A DNA stretch of 64,000 nt from Arthrobacter sp. zg-Y919 (GTDB lineage Bacteria; Actinomycetota; Actinomycetes; Actinomycetales; Micrococcaceae), in NCBI RefSeq assembly GCF_030142045.1, contig NZ_CP126242.1, positions 372,001 to 436,000 on the forward strand. The letters are read 5' to 3'. The stretch's first letter is position 1. The number at the start of each line of letters is the position of its first letter. This document shows, one piece after another, positions 16,582-25,631 of this stretch. The notes below the pieces were generated by a model. It searched no databases and was not told the DNA's origin. It was given only the letters and a program-made list of their open reading frames with translations. Both the position numbers and the translations under genes were made by a program.

Positions 16582-18696
16582 TTAGGCCAGCCTTCCGGTG
16601 AGTGCCTCCCACAGGAATTCGTAGGACATGGCGTGCATCCGGGCCGACTGGCGGTTGTCCGCAGCGCCGGCGTGCCCACCTTCCAGCGCCTCGTGGAACC
16701 ACACCTTTTCCGCGCCCAGCGCCTTCATCCGGGCGGCCATTTTGCGTGCCTGGACCGGGCCCACGCGGTCGTCGCTGGTGGCGGTCCAGATCAGCGTGGG
16801 CGGATACGAAACACCTTCCTTAATCAGGTGGTACGGGGAGAACGTCTTCACGAACTCCCACTGCGCCGGATCGTCCGGATCGCCGTATTCGGCAATCCAG
16901 GAGTAGCCGGCGGAAAGCTTGGTGTAGCGGCGCATGTCCAGCAGCGGCACCCCGCAGGACACGGCACCGAACAAATGCGGATAGGTGGTGAGCATGTTGC
17001 CCACCAGCAGTCCGCCGTTGCTGCGGCCGGTGCAGCCGAGGTGTTCACGGGACGTGACGCCGCGGGCCACCAGGTCTTCGGCCACGGCGGCGAAGTCCTC
17101 ATACGCCCGGTGGCGGTTCTCCTGCAGCGCGGCCCGGTGCCATTCGGGTCCGTATTCGCCGCCGCCGCGGATGTTGGCCAGCACGTACACGCCGTGCCGT
17201 TCCACGCCGCCGGCGTCCGTGGTGCGCCGTTCCAGCCAGCCGCGGCCCACCACCCCGCTGTAGGCGGGGGTCAGGGAGGCTTCGAACCCGCCGTACCCGT
17301 TGAGCAGTGTGGGGTTGCCGCCGTCGAGCACCAGGTCCTGCGGAGCCACCTGGAAATACGGGACCTTCGTGCCGTCGGCGGAGACGGCAAAGTGCTGTTC
17401 GACCGTGAGGCCGCTGGTGTCAAAGAGTGACGGTGTGGTCTTCACGGCCTCGGCCCGGCCGGTGCTGCCCAGCGTGCCGCGGGAAAGGGTGGAGGGCGTG
17501 AGGAACCCGGTGCTGACCAGCCAGTAATCGTTGCCGGCTTCCTCATCTTCGTCATCCACTGCATACGCGTCCACCGAATGCAGCGGCGGGCAGGCGTCCA
17601 GGGGTTCCGCCCGCCATCCGTCCCCGGGAGCCAGCACCAGGATCTCGGAACTGACATCGCGCAGCAGGTTCAGCAGCAGGTAATCCCGGGTCCAGCTCCA
17701 GGACTGCAGCGAGGTGGACGCGTCCGGAGTGAAAAGGCGGTGGACGGTCCGGTTGCCCGCGGTGAACTCCGCCACCGGTGCGGCCAAGAGCGAACCGGCG
17801 GGGTGGGTGGCGCCGTCGAATTCCCAGTCCGTCCGCGGTCGCAGCAGCAGCCATTCGCGGTGCACGTCCACGTTGACGTCCAACGGGACATCAAGCTGCA
17901 CCCACTCGCTGCCTTCGCGCAGGAAAGTCCGGGTGTTGTAGAAGTCGATGATGTCCACGGCGAGATCCCGTTCGAAACCCGGGGTCTGGTCCCGCTGCAC
18001 CACGGCCATCATGTGCTCTTCGGGAACCTCGAAAAACGGTTCGGCGTCCTTCAGCTCCTGCCCGCGGCGCAGGATGCGGCTGGTGCGGGGGTAGGAGGAC
18101 GTGGTCATGGAACCCGGACCGAAGTCCGTTCCCACGTAAAGGCTGTCTTCACCGGCCCAGCTGATCCGGCTCTTGGCGGCGGGAACGTCGAACCCGCCGG
18201 TCACAAAGGCCCGCTCGACGACGTCGAACTCGCGGTAGCGTGCCGCGTCGCCGCCGTCGGGGGAGAGCGCGACCAAGGCGCGGCGGTAGGAGACGCCGTC
18301 GGCCGGACGCAGGAACATGGATCCGCCCCACACCCACTCGGTGCCCTCGGCGGCACTGAGCCCGTCCAGGTCCAGCAGCACCTCCCACTCGGTGTCGGCG
18401 GCCGTGTAGCTCTGCCAGGTGGTGCGGCGCCACAGGCCCTTGGGGTGGACGGCGTCGCGCCAGAAGTTGTAGTAATGCTCCCCGCGCTTGGCCACCATGG
18501 GAATCCGGTCAGAGGAATCCAGGACCTCGAGCAGCCGCTCCCCGGTCTGTTCAAAACCGCTCCGCGAGAGCAGGTTTTCCGTAACGGCGTTCTCGGAACG
18601 GACCCAGTCCAGCTGCCGGTCTCCGTAGATGTCCTCCAACCAGAGGAACTCATCTGCTGGGGCTGGATCGACGGCGTCATGGTTCGGGGATGTCAT
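16582..18696 (-). CDS. S9 family prolyl oligopeptidase
   Basis: 704-residue serine peptidase. The N-terminal part (to about residue 400) is beta-propeller-like, starting with a typical FLWLEDIYGDRQLDWVRSEN segment. The C-terminal alpha/beta hydrolase domain has the nucleophile Ser near residue 559 in GRSNGG, Asp near 642 in TSDDRV and His near 674 in EGGHAG. No signal peptide, so cytoplasmic cleavage of proline-containing peptides is expected. It stands alone on this strand, divergent from the FAD protein at 18805. Confidence 0.92.
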   Translation of the reverse strand: MTSPNHDAVDPAPADEFLWLEDIYGDRQLDWVRSENAVTENLLSRSGFEQTGERLLEVLDSSDRIPMVAKRGEHYYNFWRDAVHPKGLWRRTTWQSYTAADTEWEVLLDLDGLSAAEGTEWVWGGSMFLRPADGVSYRRALVALSPDGGDAARYREFDVVERAFVTGGFDVPAAKSRISWAGEDSLYVGTDFGPGSMTTSSYPRTSRILRRGQELKDAEPFFEVPEEHMMAVVQRDQTPGFERDLAVDIIDFYNTRTFLREGSEWVQLDVPLDVNVDVHREWLLLRPRTDWEFDGATHPAGSLLAAPVAEFTAGNRTVHRLFTPDASTSLQSWSWTRDYLLLNLLRDVSSEILVLAPGDGWRAEPLDACPPLHSVDAYAVDDEDEEAGNDYWLVSTGFLTPSTLSRGTLGSTGRAEAVKTTPSLFDTSGLTVEQHFAVSADGTKVPYFQVAPQDLVLDGGNPTLLNGYGGFEASLTPAYSGVVGRGWLERRTTDAGGVERHGVYVLANIRGGGEYGPEWHRAALQENRHRAYEDFAAVAEDLVARGVTSREHLGCTGRSNGGLLVGNMLTTYPHLFGAVSCGVPLLDMRRYTKLSAGYSWIAEYGDPDDPAQWEFVKTFSPYHLIKEGVSYPPTLIWTATSDDRVGPVQARKMAARMKALGAEKVWFHEALEGGHAGAADNRQSARMHAMSYEFLWEALTGRLA

Positions 18697-18804
18697 GCGC
18701 CCATCCTAACTTCCGGGTCCTTCCGGCCCCGTTCCTATCCCCTGCGGGGGACCGTACCAACCGCCTGGAACCCGCGCTGCTCCGCCGCCGGATACCCTAG
18801 ATGC

Positions 18805-20808
18805 ATGGACCACACGCAGAGTTTCCGGGTAGCTGTCATTGGCGCAGGACCCCGCGGCCTCTCCGTTGTGGACCGGCTGCTCACCCACCGGCGTGCCTCC
18901 GCGCAGCGCCTGCCGCTGCGCATTGAACTCATTGACCCGTTTAATCCCGGCCCCGGCCACGTCTGGCGCACCAACCAGTCACGGTTGTTCCTGATGAACA
19001 CTCCGGCGCTGTTTCCCACCGTCGTTCCGGCCGGCAACACCGTCCGGGACCTCCTTCCCTCGGTGGCGGGGCTTTCCTTCAACCAGTGGCGCGAGCTGAT
19101 GAACGCCGGCACCCGGACCGCAGACGGTCTGTCCGCTGGCGACCGCGAGGAGCTGGCCGCCCTCGGGGCCGCGGATTTCCCCAGCCGTCCGCTCTACGGC
19201 CGGTACCTGGAATGGACGTACGGCCAGCTGCGGGCTGCCGCCGCCGAGGACGGCGTGGAACTGGTGCACCGCCGGACCGAAGCACTGGGCATCATCCGTG
19301 AAGCGGATGGACGGCTGGTTATTGAACTTGAGGGACAGCAGGTCCTGGCCGCGGACGCCGCCGTGCTGGCCCTGGGGCATCTGCCGGCTCTGCTTTCCCC
19401 GGAGCAGGCACGCCTGCAGGACGCCGCTGCCCGCCATGGCCTGACGTATTTCCCGCCCGCCGTACCCGCCGACGTCGACTTCTCCCGCTTGCCGGCCGGT
19501 GAGCCCGTGCTGGTCCGGGGGCTGGGCCTGAACTTCTTTGACGTGATGGCTGCCGCCACCGTGGGCCGCGGCGGACGGTACGTCTCCACCGGACTGCCTG
19601 CCGGCCGTGCCCTGCGCTACGAACCCTCCGGCCGGGAGCCGCAGCTGGTTGCGGCCTCACGCCGAGGTACCCCGTACCGGGCCAAGGCGAAGCTGGACTC
19701 CTATGTGCCGCGCGGTGTCCACCTGCGCTGGCTGACCCGCGAAACGGCGCTCGCCCTCCGGACGGACGGCCTGCTGCCGGGCTTTGACCATGACCTGTGG
19801 CCGCTGCTTCACCGCGACGCGGTCTGGGCGTACTACAGCACGCTGGCCCGGGTGGCCCCGGCGGAATTGAACGGCCCGGCCGACGAATTCTCTGACCGTC
19901 TGGAAGCTGCCCTGAACCTGCCCGGACCGGAGTGGAACGCCGCGATGGAATTGGTGCTGGATGCCTATGTTCCGTCGGCCCGCCGCACCAACCTTGAAGC
20001 CCTGGCCCAGCCCCTTGGACGCCGGCCCTTCAGCGGTGCCCCGGAGACGGACAACGCCGTCCTGGCGTATCTGGAGGCGGACGCCGCCGGGTCCGCCGCC
20101 GGGGAGGACGACCCGCTGAAGATGGCGATCGGCGCCCTGAACGCCGGACGCAGCCTGCTCAAAGCCGTGGTGGCCGACGGCGGCCTCGCGGAGGCGTCCT
20201 GGCTCAGCGAACTGCGGGGCTGGTTTGAACCGCTGGTGGAAGGCCTGGCCAGCGGCCCGCCGCCGGAGCGGATCGAACAGCTGGCGGCGCTGGTCCGTGC
20301 CGGCCTGGTGCACTTTGTGGGCCCGGATCCCCGGTTTGACGTGGACGAGGCCCGCGGAATGTTCACTGCGTCCTCCCCGTGGGTGGGCACCGAGTACGCC
20401 GCGTCCACCCTGATGGAGGCCATGATGCCGCCCAACCGGGTGGACCGCAGTGTTTCACCGCTGCTGGCAGGTCTTATCCGTGACGGCCTGGCCCGGCCGA
20501 AGGTGATGATGTCCGGCGACGGCACCCCCGTGCTGACCCCGGGCCTGGACGTCACGCTGCCGCCCTACCGGGTGGTCGGCGTCAGCGGCGAACCGGTGGA
20601 AAACCTGTTTGTGCTGGGCCTGCAGCTCTCCTCGGTCCAGTGGGGGACGGCGATTGCCGCCGAGGCGGGAGCTCCCGCGGCGGAAGGCTCGCGGACGCTG
20701 CAGGACGCGGACGGGATCGCGGCCGCGGTGCTTGCCGCCGCCACAGGGGGTTCCCGGTCCCCGTCCTCCCATCCGGTGTCCCCGGAGGCCGCGCCGGCGC
20801 AGACCTAG
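18805..20808 (+). CDS. FAD/NAD(P)-binding protein (NAD_binding_9 type)
   Basis: 667 residues. The dinucleotide-binding motif VIGAGPRGLSVVDRL is at residues 11-25, followed by the IDPFNPGPGHVWRTNQ segment seen in large adenylate/FAD-binding proteins of this family. These flavoproteins are poorly characterised; some act as ornithine- or lysine-monooxygenase-like enzymes. I start at ATG 18805 because any longer reading runs antisense through the peptidase gene; no convincing ribosome site is visible, so it may be leaderless. Function beyond flavin binding is not assigned. Confidence 0.83.
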   Translation: MDHTQSFRVAVIGAGPRGLSVVDRLLTHRRASAQRLPLRIELIDPFNPGPGHVWRTNQSRLFLMNTPALFPTVVPAGNTVRDLLPSVAGLSFNQWRELMNAGTRTADGLSAGDREELAALGAADFPSRPLYGRYLEWTYGQLRAAAAEDGVELVHRRTEALGIIREADGRLVIELEGQQVLAADAAVLALGHLPALLSPEQARLQDAAARHGLTYFPPAVPADVDFSRLPAGEPVLVRGLGLNFFDVMAAATVGRGGRYVSTGLPAGRALRYEPSGREPQLVAASRRGTPYRAKAKLDSYVPRGVHLRWLTRETALALRTDGLLPGFDHDLWPLLHRDAVWAYYSTLARVAPAELNGPADEFSDRLEAALNLPGPEWNAAMELVLDAYVPSARRTNLEALAQPLGRRPFSGAPETDNAVLAYLEADAAGSAAGEDDPLKMAIGALNAGRSLLKAVVADGGLAEASWLSELRGWFEPLVEGLASGPPPERIEQLAALVRAGLVHFVGPDPRFDVDEARGMFTASSPWVGTEYAASTLMEAMMPPNRVDRSVSPLLAGLIRDGLARPKVMMSGDGTPVLTPGLDVTLPPYRVVGVSGEPVENLFVLGLQLSSVQWGTAIAAEAGAPAAEGSRTLQDADGIAAAVLAAATGGSRSPSSHPVSPEAAPAQT

Positions 20809-20865
20809 ACCCTCAAGCGCGGGGGCAAGGCAGGGGCAGGCGAATAGATTTTCCAGCGTTAACGA

Positions 20866-20904
20866 CGACGGCGGCCCGCACAGGAAAGGTGCGGGCCGCC
20901 GTCG
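20866..20904. terminator. bidirectional terminator hairpin
   Basis: A 16-bp perfect stem (20866-20881 with 20889-20904) beginning CGACGGCGGC, loop AGGAAAG, between convergent genes. The outer stem is shared with the hairpins at 32946 and 35612. Confidence 0.75.
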
Positions 20905-20932
20905 GGCGTTTACCGGTTAGTGCGTTACCGGA

Positions 20933-22426
20933 TTAGAACGGGTATTCGCGCGGGGCGTGCTGGACGCTGATGGTGTGGTCCGTGGTGAACTCGTCGATGG
21001 CCCACTCGCCGTTGAACCGGCCGAGGCCGGAGTTCTTCTCGCCGCCGAAGGCAATGTGCGCCTCGTCCTGGACCGGGAAGTCGTTGACGTGGGTCATGCC
21101 TGCCTTGATGCGGCGGGCGAACTTGACGCCTTCCTCCAGGTTGGCGGTGAAGACGGCGCTGGAGAGACCGAGGTCGGTGTCATTGGCCAGGGCCAGTGCA
21201 TCCTCGGCGTCCTTGGCGCGCATGATTCCGGCGATCGGGCCGAAGATCTCCTCGCGGGCCAGTTCCATGTCCTTGGTGACGTCGGCGAAGACGGTCGGGG
21301 TGAGGACCTGGCCGTTGATTTTACCTTCGAGCATCAGGCGGGCGCCTTCGGACTTGGCGGTTTCGATCTTCGTCTTCAAGCCTTCGAGCTGCTTGGCGTT
21401 GATGATCGGGCCAACCACGTTCTTCGGGTCGGTCGGGTCGCCGGCGTTCAGCGTCTTGACGTGCGCGGTGAACTTCTCCACGAACTCGTCGTACACGGCG
21501 TCTTCGACGATGATCCGGTTCACGGCCATGCAGATCTGTCCCTGGTGCAGGAACTTGCCCATGGCGGCCGCGCGGACCGCCTGGTCGACGTCGGCATCCG
21601 CGAGAACCACGAACGGGCTGTTGCCGCCGAGCTCAAGCGCCGTGTACTTCAGTGTGGCGCCGGTGGCTGCCAGGGCGCCGATGTTCTTGCCCACCGGGGT
21701 GGAACCGGTGAAGGAGATCATCCGCGGGGTCGGGTGCTCCACGAAGGCGTCGCCGATTTCCGAACCGGCGCCGACGACGGCGTTCAGCACACCGGCGGGC
21801 AGGCCTGCCTCTTCGAAGATCTTGGCGATGATGAGCGCGCCCGTGACCGGGGTGTCGCTGGCGGGCTTCAGGACGACGGCGTTACCGAGGGCCAGTGCCG
21901 GCGCGACGGAGCGCTGGGAAAGGTGGAGCGGGAAGTTCCAGGGGCTGATCACGCCGACAACTCCCAGGGGTGCGCGGTAGACACGCAGTTCCTTGTGGGG
22001 GGTGTCTGAATCCATGATCTTGCCGGAAACGCGGTGCGGGAAGGTGGCTGCCTCGCGGGTAATGGAAGTGGCGGAGGCAACTTCAATGTTGGCCTTCAGC
22101 ATGGTGCTGCCGGATTCCGCGTTGAGCCAGGCGATGATCTCGTCGCGGCGCTCTTCGAAGATTTCTGCGGCGCGGGCAATGACCCTGCGGCGCTCATTCG
22201 GGGTCCTGGCTGCCCAATCCTTCTGGGCTTCCTCTGCAGCGGCGTATGCGTCGTCCAGGTCTTCGCGGGAGGCCTGCTGCATGGTCATCAGCTGCGAACC
22301 ATCAAAGGGGTTGGTGTCCGTGAGGGTCTTATCCGAGCGGCCGTCGCGCCACTGGCCGCCAATGAACTGCTGGGCGGGGATCCAGTCGGTGAGGGCCGGG
22401 GATGTTGATTCGAGCTGGGTGGTCAT
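20933..22426 (-). CDS. aldehyde dehydrogenase family protein
   Basis: 497-residue NAD(P)-dependent ALDH. The general-base Glu is near residue 267 in LELGGNSPF and the nucleophilic Cys near 299 in [29 protein letters not shown] and [13 protein letters not shown] are the usual cofactor-binding stretches. The MAVNR context and the C-terminal [15 protein letters not shown] place it close to benzaldehyde/vanillin-dehydrogenase-type or YfmT-like enzymes, but the aldehyde is not certain. It is monocistronic and divergent from the gene at 22700. Confidence 0.92.
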   Translation of the reverse strand: MTTQLESTSPALTDWIPAQQFIGGQWRDGRSDKTLTDTNPFDGSQLMTMQQASREDLDDAYAAAEEAQKDWAARTPNERRRVIARAAEIFEERRDEIIAWLNAESGSTMLKANIEVASATSITREAATFPHRVSGKIMDSDTPHKELRVYRAPLGVVGVISPWNFPLHLSQRSVAPALALGNAVVLKPASDTPVTGALIIAKIFEEAGLPAGVLNAVVGAGSEIGDAFVEHPTPRMISFTGSTPVGKNIGALAATGATLKYTALELGGNSPFVVLADADVDQAVRAAAMGKFLHQGQICMAVNRIIVEDAVYDEFVEKFTAHVKTLNAGDPTDPKNVVGPIINAKQLEGLKTKIETAKSEGARLMLEGKINGQVLTPTVFADVTKDMELAREEIFGPIAGIMRAKDAEDALALANDTDLGLSSAVFTANLEEGVKFARRIKAGMTHVNDFPVQDEAHIAFGGEKNSGLGRFNGEWAIDEFTTDHTISVQHAPREYPF

Positions 22427-22699
22427 GATTTCTCCTAGATGAATCTTGACGGTGTATTAGTGGCTACAACCTGTGTGGGGGCGGATCAATTCCCGCTACC
22501 GGGGCCGCTCCGGGTTCCAGGGGTCTGGTTGCAGGGGCAGGCTAGACCGGCGCGTGGTGATGGACCAGAGAAGAATCGACTGTCAAGAGCTACCGATACT
22601 AAGTACCCTTTTTATTTTCCCTGGTTCAGCCTAGCGTTGGACGAACCAGTGGCCAAACGGGACTCTTCCCGGCTGCTCTTAGGGCAAAAGGACATCTTT

Positions 22700-23359
22700 A
22701 TGAGTACGAGCGCCAGTGCAGCAGGAGACCATGGACGAAAAACACCGGGCCAGGATTCCGGCGATCGGCGGGCAGGCTCGGACCTGACGCCGGACGGCCG
22801 GCGCGGGAACGGCGTGGATGACACCAGCCGGCGGCGGGTGGTGGAACGCGAGAAGGCCACCTTCGGCGGAGTGAAGATCGGATCGGCCTTTTTCGGCTGG
22901 TTGACCGCAGTTGGCACCACGGTGCTGTTGAGTGCCCTGGCGACCGCCCTTGGGGCGGCAGTGCTGTCGAACGACGACAGCCCGGACACCACGGCCGTCA
23001 CCGTCACCGGCACCATCGTCCTGCTGGTGGTCCTTTTCGTGGCCTATTACTGCGGCGGATATGTGGCGGGCCGGATGGCACGTTTCAACGGCATGAAGCA
23101 GGGCATTGCGGTCTGGGTCTGGGCAGTGGTGATTGCCATCGTGGCGGCCATCCTGGCGGCGATTGCAGGGGACCAGTTCAACATTCTGGTCGATCTGAAC
23201 GGATTCCCGGCGATCCCGATGTTCGGTGACAACGCCACGGCGGGAACCATCGTCGCCGCGCTCATAGCGGCAGCTGTGGCTCTGGTCGGCGCGATCCTCG
23301 GCGGGCTGGGCGGCATGCGCTTCCACCGCCGCGTGGACAAAGCCGGACTGGGCGACTGA
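22700..23359 (+). CDS. hypothetical four-helix membrane protein
   Basis: 219 residues. A hydrophilic, charged N-terminus of about 60 residues precedes four hydrophobic segments (about 70-90, 100-122, 135-155 and 185-207) with a GGYVAGRMARFNGMKQG loop. The Gly-rich last helix ends in FHRRVDKAGLGD. I start at ATG 22700 (AAAAGGA just upstream); a longer reading from 22439 runs through the promoter region. It sits 78 bp before the PRC-barrel/DUF2382 gene on the same strand and may be co-transcribed, suggesting an envelope or stress role. Family not recognised. Confidence 0.8.
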   Translation: MSTSASAAGDHGRKTPGQDSGDRRAGSDLTPDGRRGNGVDDTSRRRVVEREKATFGGVKIGSAFFGWLTAVGTTVLLSALATALGAAVLSNDDSPDTTAVTVTGTIVLLVVLFVAYYCGGYVAGRMARFNGMKQGIAVWVWAVVIAIVAAILAAIAGDQFNILVDLNGFPAIPMFGDNATAGTIVAALIAAAVALVGAILGGLGGMRFHRRVDKAGLGD

Positions 23360-23437
23360 AAGTTCTGGGGGTAAGCGGGGGACGCAGTATCCAAAGCACC
23401 ATCAGGCGCCTGCAGGGCGCGGAAACAGGAGAACAAC

Positions 23438-24412
23438 GTGATCACCAGCGAACAAATCGACACCATCATGAACCACGGAACCGTGGAAGGCACTAACGGC
23501 GAGAAGATCGGCTCGGCGGGGGATATCTACCTGGACGACGAGACGGGCCAGCCCGCTTGGGTGACCACGAAGACCGGTCTCTTCGGTTCCAAGGAGACGT
23601 TTGTTCCGCTGGCAGAAGCCACGGTAGACGGATCTGTTGTGCGGGTGCCGTATTCCAAGGAGATGGTGAAAGACGCTCCGCGGGTGGACAAGGACGGGCA
23701 CCTCAGCGACCAGGAGCAGGACGAGCTCTACAGCTACTACTCCATCGGCAGCTCGCGGAGTTCCGGAACATCCGGTACGACGTCCGGAACCTCCGGCACC
23801 ACGAGCGGCCAGCGGTCCTCGTCGGGCGGAAGCGGCACGTCCAGCGGCTCCGGGACTTCACGCAGCTCCGGCTCGTCGGGCGGCTCCGGGACCTCGCGCA
23901 GCTCCGGCTCATCGGGCGGCTCCGGGACCTCCTCCGGCCGTACGGAAAGCAGCCGTGGTTCAGACCATGGCCAGGTGGGGCATGACACGTCCGGTCCGAC
24001 GACGGATGACGCGATGACCCGGTCCGAAGAGCAGCTTCACGTAGGCACGCAGAGCCGGGAATCCGGCCGTGCCCGCCTGCGCAAGTACGTAACCACGGAG
24101 AACGTCACCAAGTCCGTTCCGGTCAGCCACGAGGAAGCGCGGATTGAGCGTGAGCCCATCACCGACGCCAACCGCGGCTCGGCAATGGATGGACCGGCCA
24201 TCAGCGAGGAGGAGCACGAAGTGACCCTCCATGCCGAAGAGGCCGTGGTGGAAAAGGAGGCAGTGCCCGTGGAACGTGTCCGGCTGGACACGGAAACGGT
24301 GACTGAAGAAGCCACGGTGACGGAGGAAGTCAGCAAGGAGCAGATCGACATGGAGGGCGAAGGCGGCAGTGGCAGCGGCGGCAGTGGCAGCGGCGGCAAG
24401 CGCCGCAGCTGA
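23438..24412 (+). CDS. PRC-barrel and DUF2382 (YsnF/AvaK) domain protein
   Basis: 324 residues. The N-terminal 80 residues are PRC-barrel-like (GEKIGSAGDIYLDDETGQPA, FVPLAEATVDGSVVRVPY). A Ser/Gly/Thr low-complexity linker at about residues 104-170 contains a 12-residue tandem repeat. The C-terminal DUF2382 domain (about 195-300) carries RKYVTTENVTKSVPVSHEEA and EEHEVTLHAEEAVVEKEAVP, then a Gly/Ser tail. Such proteins are linked to general stress responses in actinobacteria and Bacillus. The GTG start at 23438 has ACAGGAG six bases upstream. Molecular function unknown. Confidence 0.88.
   Translation: MITSEQIDTIMNHGTVEGTNGEKIGSAGDIYLDDETGQPAWVTTKTGLFGSKETFVPLAEATVDGSVVRVPYSKEMVKDAPRVDKDGHLSDQEQDELYSYYSIGSSRSSGTSGTTSGTSGTTSGQRSSSGGSGTSSGSGTSRSSGSSGGSGTSRSSGSSGGSGTSSGRTESSRGSDHGQVGHDTSGPTTDDAMTRSEEQLHVGTQSRESGRARLRKYVTTENVTKSVPVSHEEARIEREPITDANRGSAMDGPAISEEEHEVTLHAEEAVVEKEAVPVERVRLDTETVTEEATVTEEVSKEQIDMEGEGGSGSGGSGSGGKRRS
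23846..23937 (+). repeat. 36-bp in-frame tandem repeat, about 2.5 copies
   Basis: Units at 23846-23881 and 23882-23917 plus a partial third copy to 23937, beginning GGCTCCGGGAC. They encode the Ser/Gly linker of the DUF2382 protein, so copy number can change without frameshift. Confidence 0.85.
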
Positions 24413-24445
24413 CCCTGAGCTGACCCTGAGCTGGACCCTGAGCTG
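24407..24445 (+). repeat. 11-bp tandem repeat overlapping the stop codon
   Basis: Three copies of AGCTGACCCTG (the third has an inserted G) and a partial fourth. The stop codon TGA of the DUF2382 gene lies in the first copy, and further in-register TGA-like triplets follow. Confidence 0.8.
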
Positions 24446-24460
24446 AACAGGCTCCTGCAT

Positions 24461-24491
24461 CGCCGGCCGCCGGAAACACCGGCGGCCGGCG
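24461..24491. terminator. bidirectional terminator hairpin
   Basis: 13-bp perfect GC stem (24461-24473 with 24479-24491), loop AAACA, between convergent genes. Confidence 0.75.
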
Positions 24492-24532
24492 GTGCCCGTT
24501 AAGCGGCGGTGTCCGAAAACCGGGGGCTCCGG

Positions 24533-25477
24533 TCAGCGGGCCTCGTGCGCCGCCATCCAGCGCGCCAGCCCTGCCGCGAACTCCGCGCTCTGTTGCTCGG
24601 GCCACCAATGCCCGGCATCCACCGTGGTGATTTCCACGCCGGGAAACCGGTTCTCCAGTCCGGACGTGAGCTTCGGGGAAAGGAACGGATCCTTCGTCGG
24701 AACGATCACCTGTACGGGTCCGTCGTATCCGGCGTCGGGAAGTGCCTTGCCGGGGGCGAACATGTTGGCGCGGTAGAGCTGGAGTCCCCGCACCCCGCTG
24801 TCCCCGATTTTCCGTCCGGCGGCCTTCTCATAGGGGGCCGTCAGCAGGCGCTTCCACGCGGCGTCGGGTAGGACAGGGAGCTGGAATGCGGCTACGTACC
24901 AGCTGCGCAGCGCCTGCATAAAGGCCTGCGGCCAAAGCCGGGGTGAGCGCAGCCGGGTCTTGAACCAGCGGTGGAAGTGCCCCAGGTCCGGTCCCGAGAT
25001 GCTGGTGTAGCTGAGGATCCTGCCCTCGGCACGGGGATCCTGGATGGCAGCCCAGCCCTGGATGGATCCCCAGTCATGGCCCACCAAGTGCACTCGTCCG
25101 GTCCCGGTGGCATCGAGGACGGCGTACAGGTCTTCCACAAGCAGCTCCAGCCGGTAAGGCGCGAGCTGCTTCCCCTGGATCCCCGCCACCCGTGAGGCAC
25201 CGGCGTTGCGGGTGTCGTAGGTGATGACGTGCCGGTCTGCAGCCAGCTTGGCCACCACCCCGTCGAAGACGTGGTGGTCATCTGGGTAGCCGTGCACCAA
25301 TAAAACACTGGGCGGCGGCGTCACCGCGTTACCCGCTGTCCCCGCCGGACCGCACTCGTACACTGCCAGTTCCGCGCCCTGGCTCCGGACAGTGCTCTTC
25401 CGTTCCTCCAGGGCCGCTGCCGGCTTATTAATGCGCTCCGGCTGTTGCCCCGGCTGCGGCGGGTGGTTCTTGTCCAT
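24533..25477 (-). CDS. alpha/beta hydrolase, epoxide hydrolase/haloalkane dehalogenase-like
   Basis: 314 residues. The nucleophile motif is GHDWGS with D135, so this belongs to the Asp-nucleophile branch (epoxide hydrolases, dehalogenases) rather than the Ser esterases. HGYPDDHHVF is the oxyanion-hole region and H290 in AGHWWPEQQ is the likely base. The N-terminal 30 residues are polar and Pro-rich. It could open epoxides or remove halide; the lid residues needed to decide cannot be judged by eye. Divergent from the YbdK gene. Confidence 0.86.
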   Translation of the reverse strand: MDKNHPPQPGQQPERINKPAAALEERKSTVRSQGAELAVYECGPAGTAGNAVTPPPSVLLVHGYPDDHHVFDGVVAKLAADRHVITYDTRNAGASRVAGIQGKQLAPYRLELLVEDLYAVLDATGTGRVHLVGHDWGSIQGWAAIQDPRAEGRILSYTSISGPDLGHFHRWFKTRLRSPRLWPQAFMQALRSWYVAAFQLPVLPDAAWKRLLTAPYEKAAGRKIGDSGVRGLQLYRANMFAPGKALPDAGYDGPVQVIVPTKDPFLSPKLTSGLENRFPGVEITTVDAGHWWPEQQSAEFAAGLARWMAAHEAR

Positions 25478-25631
25478 GCCGTGCCTCCTCTGGTGTCGCC
25501 GGGGTCCGCCTCTCGACTGCGCGGGCTTCTCCCCAGAATACTGTTTGCCGGAAGATACTAAGGAGCCTTATAGTGATGCTCCGGGTTGAGCAGCGGCCCC
25601 TAGGATACTTCGGCGATGAAGGGCAGGGGCC

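Noticed and set aside
17578..18804. 400-codon upstream extension of the flavoprotein reading frame
   Set aside because: It runs antisense through the prolyl oligopeptidase gene; family homology begins at 18805.
23846..23937. Short regular repeats considered as a CRISPR array
   Set aside because: Units are contiguous without spacers and encode a Ser/Gly linker in frame.
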